A DNA stretch of 64,000 bases from the NCBI RefSeq assembly GCF_015714725.1, contig NZ_WBKM01000157.1, forward strand, positions 1 through 64,000, given 5' to 3'. The DNA comes from Nostoc sp. WHI (GTDB lineage: Bacteria > Cyanobacteriota > Cyanobacteriia > Cyanobacteriales > Nostocaceae). Of this stretch, positions 61,099 through 64,000 are shown piece after piece. How positions within the stretch are numbered: the stretch's first letter is position 1; each line of letters begins with the position of its first letter. The position numbers and the translations under genes were made by a program. The notes beneath the pieces were generated by a model, which was given only the letters and a program-made list of their open reading frames with translations, had not been told where the DNA came from and did no database searches.

Positions 61099-62191
61099 AA
61101 CTGGATGATAGTGCAATAATTTTATCTGCTAAGTCAGAAAAAGTTTTTTTAAACTCCTCTTGTTTTGCTTGATTATTCTCACGTACTATACCAGTTTGTC
61201 TTAATTGTTCTATTGTAAGCGCATAAACAGGTGTGCTGTGTTCCTGTGATAGAGCAATTAAACTGTTAAAATTAGAAATTTTTGTCATGGTAAAACTACT
61301 ACTCATACCCTGCTCGGTATAGACTTGCTTTGGTAATAAGAGATTATTTTGCTCTAGAACTGGTAATAGTTTATGAGTAACTGTATTCTCTATTTTTTCT
61401 ATCCATGTTTGAAATGCTGCTGTTTCTTTACCCCTAATAATTCTATAGTTTTGAACTATAGTTCCTAAAAATTTCAAGTTAAATTCTGGAAATGGATAAG
61501 TAGCTTCCTTTAATATATGGTTTACGCTTGCCATCCTTGCCCAAGCACACCACTTTGGTAAAATTCTAGACAGAGAATCAATTGCCATTACAGAGAAAAA
61601 ATCAGCCGTTGTAGGCACTAAGAAAAAGTCACTTGTCATTAGTAAGTTCTGATTGATTGCTCCTAAACTTGGACTCATATCAATCAGGATATAGTCAGCA
61701 TTAAATTTATTAGCAGTTTTTTCCAAGAGATCAGAAATAGCACCTGGCAAGTTTTTGAGTGTCTGAATTGAGCCACTGAGTTCCTGCGCGATACCTAATG
61801 TTACTTCGTATTCAGCAAAGCCAACATGACCAGGTAATAAAAATAAACCTTCTTGTCCTTGTATCGGAATACAATCTACAGCTTGAATAGCGCGTGGTTG
61901 TGACTCAAAAGCAGGAGCCAAGCCAGTTTTTATATTTGAATGTGTGTCGTAGATTTTTTCTATCCTTGCCTCGTCATCTTCAGTTTCTTCTTTTAGAGCT
62001 ATTCCTGTTAGATTACATTGAGGATCAGTATCTACAAGGATAACTCTCTTACCCTTTGAAGCAAGCATCCAACCTAAGTTAAAAGTCGTTGTGGTCTTAC
62101 TGACACCACCTTTGTGATTGAACAAGGCAATTTTGTGAACCATCTTATTTTGCTTTTGATACTTCTGAAATCTTTTGAATACAGATATCAT
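61082..62191 (-). CDS. ParA-like AAA ATPase paired with HEPN protein
   Basis: A 369-residue ParA/MinD-type ATPase. The deviant Walker A is FNHKGGVSKTTTTFNLGW (KGGVSKTT at 27-34), then LVDTDPQCNLTG and YILIDMSPSLGAINQ. The start at 62191 has AGG ten bases upstream; MVHKIALFNHKGG at 62143 is an alternative and matches homologues better. The C-terminal 120 residues, rich in Lys/Glu, are unassigned. No ParB gene or parS site is seen, and the partner is a HEPN gene, so it is unlikely to be for partition. Confidence 0.8.
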   Translation of the reverse strand: MISVFKRFQKYQKQNKMVHKIALFNHKGGVSKTTTTFNLGWMLASKGKRVILVDTDPQCNLTGIALKEETEDDEARIEKIYDTHSNIKTGLAPAFESQPRAIQAVDCIPIQGQEGLFLLPGHVGFAEYEVTLGIAQELSGSIQTLKNLPGAISDLLEKTANKFNADYILIDMSPSLGAINQNLLMTSDFFLVPTTADFFSVMAIDSLSRILPKWCAWARMASVNHILKEATYPFPEFNLKFLGTIVQNYRIIRGKETAAFQTWIEKIENTVTHKLLPVLEQNNLLLPKQVYTEQGMSSSFTMTKISNFNSLIALSQEHSTPVYALTIEQLRQTGIVRENNQAKQEEFKKTFSDLADKIIALSSSYAVSA

Positions 62192-62244
62192 TTTAGAACC
62201 TGTATGACTTAAATATAGCTTCTAAAAAGCTTATAGATAGAACA

Positions 62245-62296
62245 GCAAGTCAATCGTGTTTTGAAGCAACTAGGAGAAATAGAGGAGGAAGAATGA
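62245..62296 (+). pseudogene. hicA: hicA 3' remnant
   Basis: The frame QVNRVLKQLGEIEEEE then TGA matches the last 17 codons of HicA at 59786-59998. It overlaps the hicB copy 2 start by ATGA. Upstream the match ends at about 62245 and the ParA-like gene begins on the other strand, so hicA is cut off there. Confidence 0.82.
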
Positions 62297-62523
62297 GCGA
62301 TCGCTACAGTATGTTAATTCAATGGTCAGATGAGGATAATTGCTACTTAGTACACTTACCGGAATTCCCTTGGCAGCAATTCCACACTCATGGTAAGACT
62401 TATGAAGAAGCCGCTAAACATGGGCAAGAGGTGATTGAGTCTCTCGTTGAATGGTATGGAGAGCAAGGAAAACCTCTACCAGAGCCAATCACTTTTCCTC
62501 AGAAACCGTTAAAAGTTGCTTAA
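62293..62523 (+). CDS. hicB: HicB antitoxin, copy 2
   Basis: A 76-residue HicB differing from copy 1 by three or four residues only (YSMLIQWSDE, GKPLPEPITFPQKPLKVA). It lacks an intact hicA beside it, so it is an orphan antitoxin. It keeps a complete frame and the GAGGAGGA ribosome site, so it may still be translated and could act on HicA at 59786. Confidence 0.85.
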   Translation: MSDRYSMLIQWSDEDNCYLVHLPEFPWQQFHTHGKTYEEAAKHGQEVIESLVEWYGEQGKPLPEPITFPQKPLKVA

Positions 62524-62563
62524 ATCTTTTTAAGATACTCTGCCTAAGTAGGCCGATCGCACC

Positions 62564-62669
62564 TTAACCCAATCCCTCAACATCAACACTTTCCTCTTCC
62601 AACTCAACATGCTCAAACTTCACCTTGTTATATAAATCCTGTACGGAAATCTCAAATGGTACGGTTACA
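62564..62669 (-). pseudogene. C-terminal remnant of an unrecognised protein
   Basis: On the minus strand the frame reads VTVPFEISVQDLYNKVKFEH then VELEEESVDVEGLG and ends in TAA at 62564. It has no start; upstream (higher coordinates) a HIP1 site interrupts it. It is a protein-like, acidic tail but I cannot assign a family. Confidence 0.35.
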
Positions 62670-62785
62670 AGTGCGATCGCTTTTCATCAGATTTAGGGTT
62701 AACTAGCACCATAGTGATTTTATCTAATACCAATTCACGAAAAGAGTGATACAGATAAATAATGAATAAATATTAAGGAGCAAAG

Positions 62786-63820
62786 ATGGCTGGAGTCACC
62801 AAAGTAGAAATAAGAGAGTCAGTAGAGGAATTACATGGGTTGTTGAGAAAACAAAAAACAGCATCAAGTCTTGAACGGATTCAAGCTTTGTATTTGCTGA
62901 AAATAGGACAGGTGAAAACAATACAAGATGTGGCGGTGGTAGTAGGAAGAGCAAGGGTAACGGTACAAAGATGGTTAAAGGATTATCAAGAGTCAGGAAT
63001 CAACGGTCTATTATCAATGAAAAAGAGTCCAGGGCGACCAGCAATTATTAGCTTACAAGTAAGAGAGCAGCTAGACAAAGAGCTTGAACAATCAGAAGGA
63101 TTCACGCATTTATGAGGAAATACGAACATGGTTAAAAGCAGTAGAAGGGATAGAAGCATCATATAAAGTAGTACACGATACAGTGCGCTACCGAATGAAA
63201 GCAAAGCTAAAAGTGCCGCGAGCAGTGGTATTAAATACGATAGCGAAGCAGAATCAGAATTTAAAAAAAACTTCCACAATATCTAGAAGTAATTAAAAAA
63301 CACGTCATAAGACCAGCAGATAAACAAAAAACAATTAGATATTGGTGTGGTGATGAAAGCCGTGTGGGGTTGAAAACTGAAGCTGGGAGACTAATTACTA
63401 AAAAAGGAGTCAAGCCCATCGAGATTATGCAATTGTATTCGGGATAATTTTTATTTATATGGATTAGTAGAACCATTAACTGGAGAGTATTTTATCTGGG
63501 AATTTTCTCATTTAAATACAGTCTGTTTCAATATTTTTTTAGAAAAATTCTCAGAGACTTATGCTGGAGATATTCATATTCTTCAGTTAGACAATGGGGC
63601 TTTTCATTGGAGTCAGCATCTAAAAATACCAGAAAATATAGTTTTGTTATTTCAACCTCTACATACACCTCAAGTTAATCCAATTGAGAGACTGTGGGAG
63701 GAAGTTAAAAGGCATTTAACAAGGGATTGTTTCTCAAGTTTAGATGAGCTAAGAGAATTTATCTGGCAGCGATTAGAAAAATTAAACACATCAATTGTCG
63801 CTTCTGACTTTTCCCGTTAA
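62786..63820 (+). pseudogene. IS630 family transposase, frameshifted
   Basis: The gene starts at ATG 62786 with a HTH region (TIQDVAVVVGRARVTVQRWL). It breaks at about 63105 (then RIYEEIRTWLKAVEGIEASY), at about 63275 (RYWCGDESRVGLKTEAGRL with the first Asp) and at about 63440 (DNFYLYGLVEP, then LQLDNGAFHWSQH, the second Asp, and NPIERLWEEVKRH, the Glu), ending VASDFSR at 63818. The DDE signature is complete across frames, so three frameshifts, with no transposase activity expected. Terminal inverted repeats were not clear by eye. Confidence 0.82.
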
Positions 63821-64000
63821 GTCTCTGTTGCAAGCTGCAAACCCTCACAGAGGTCGTGTAATTTTAACCAACCTCGCCACAGTACCTGGATACCAATAGG
63901 AGTTCTATGTCGATGTTCAAGATATCCGCCAAGACGAGCGATCGCTTCCACAGCCCAACCAGCTGTTAACACTTCACTATCAGAATCTAAGCTCCGGTTA
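63817..64000 (-). CDS. C-terminal end of an IS4/Tn5-like transposase (runs off the window)
   Basis: The minus frame from the window edge reads LGGYLEHRHRTPIGIQVLWR, GWLKLHDLCEGLQLATET then TAA at 63817. This is the C-terminal segment common to Tn5-type (IS4 group) transposases of cyanobacteria. It abuts the end of the IS630 pseudogene, with stops sharing bases. Only about 60 residues are in view; whether the gene is intact cannot be judged. Confidence 0.6.
   Translation of the reverse strand, partial: NRSLDSDSEVLTAGWAVEAIARLGGYLEHRHRTPIGIQVLWRGWLKLHDLCEGLQLATET

Noticed and set aside
61082-62191. ParA as evidence for a plasmid or replication origin
   Set aside because: No ParB, parS-like repeats or replication gene is present, and the neighbour is a HEPN gene; the window otherwise holds chromosomal housekeeping genes.
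1-64000. tRNA, rRNA and riboswitches
   Set aside because: No cloverleaf or conserved riboswitch core was noticed by eye; a tRNAscan or Infernal run would be needed to be sure.

Overview
The window looks like chromosome of a filamentous, heterocyst-type cyanobacterium close to Nostoc/Anabaena. The reasons are the very dense HIP1 octamer (GCGATCGC), heptanucleotide short tandem repeats, a ClpR-ClpP3 protease pair, a CrtD-type carotenoid desaturase, a cyanobacterial PIN/TRAM membrane protein, a PEP-CTERM protein, and many small palindromic (MITE-like) repeats and decayed transposases. No rRNA, tRNA or CRISPR array was recognised.

Layout. 1-2.7 kb: a broken transposase, two tandem Uma2-type nucleases and two gene remnants. 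2.7-24.6 kb: mostly housekeeping and metabolism, with glycolate oxidation subunits (glcE, glcF), an EF-hand protein, a cation/proton antiporter, a carotenoid desaturase, an M16 protease, trmB, an Xaa-Pro aminopeptidase, an APC permease, an HlyD/ABC-ATPase pair, a ferritin-like protein, a J-domain protein and the clpR-clpP3 operon. 24.8-28.1 kb: tandem von Willebrand A proteins and a HEPN-like gene pair. 28.1-34.2 kb: a defence/toxin-antitoxin island with a PIN toxin and antitoxin, a Septu-like ATPase + HNH nuclease pair, a PD-(D/E)XK protein and a RelE-type pair, threaded with a local HIP1-ended 41-bp repeat. 34.2-47.6 kb: dispersed repeats, a vanadium haloperoxidase, a ferric-iron ABC transporter followed by a possible extra iron permease, a MAPEG protein, a TrkA-type protein, a DUF3124 lipoprotein and a second Na+/H+ antiporter. 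47.6-57.4 kb: a beta-propeller/phosphoesterase, a PEP-CTERM protein, an Rpn-type nuclease, a PIN/TRAM protein, HemW, a GalU-like enzyme and a THUMP methyltransferase. 57.4-64 kb: a second defence-like island in which three copies or fragments of one hicAB locus separate two convertible modules (AAA ATPase + TOPRIM-like DUF3226; ParA-like ATPase + HEPN), ending in a frameshifted IS630 and the 3' end of another transposase.

The most interesting structure is the 57.4-62.6 kb locus: direct repeats of hicB bracket two different two-gene modules, as if hicAB had served as a repeated landing or recombination site. Second is the 28.3-33.5 kb island, where a 41-bp repeat with HIP1 at both ends occurs eight times between and around the toxin-antitoxin and Septu-like genes. 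Several repeats appear to have changed genes directly: one lies in frame inside glcE, one supplies the clpP3 stop codon, one cuts off a PIN gene, and a transposase-like leader seems fused to an ABC ATPase. All assignments come from reading motifs by eye; no database search was run.
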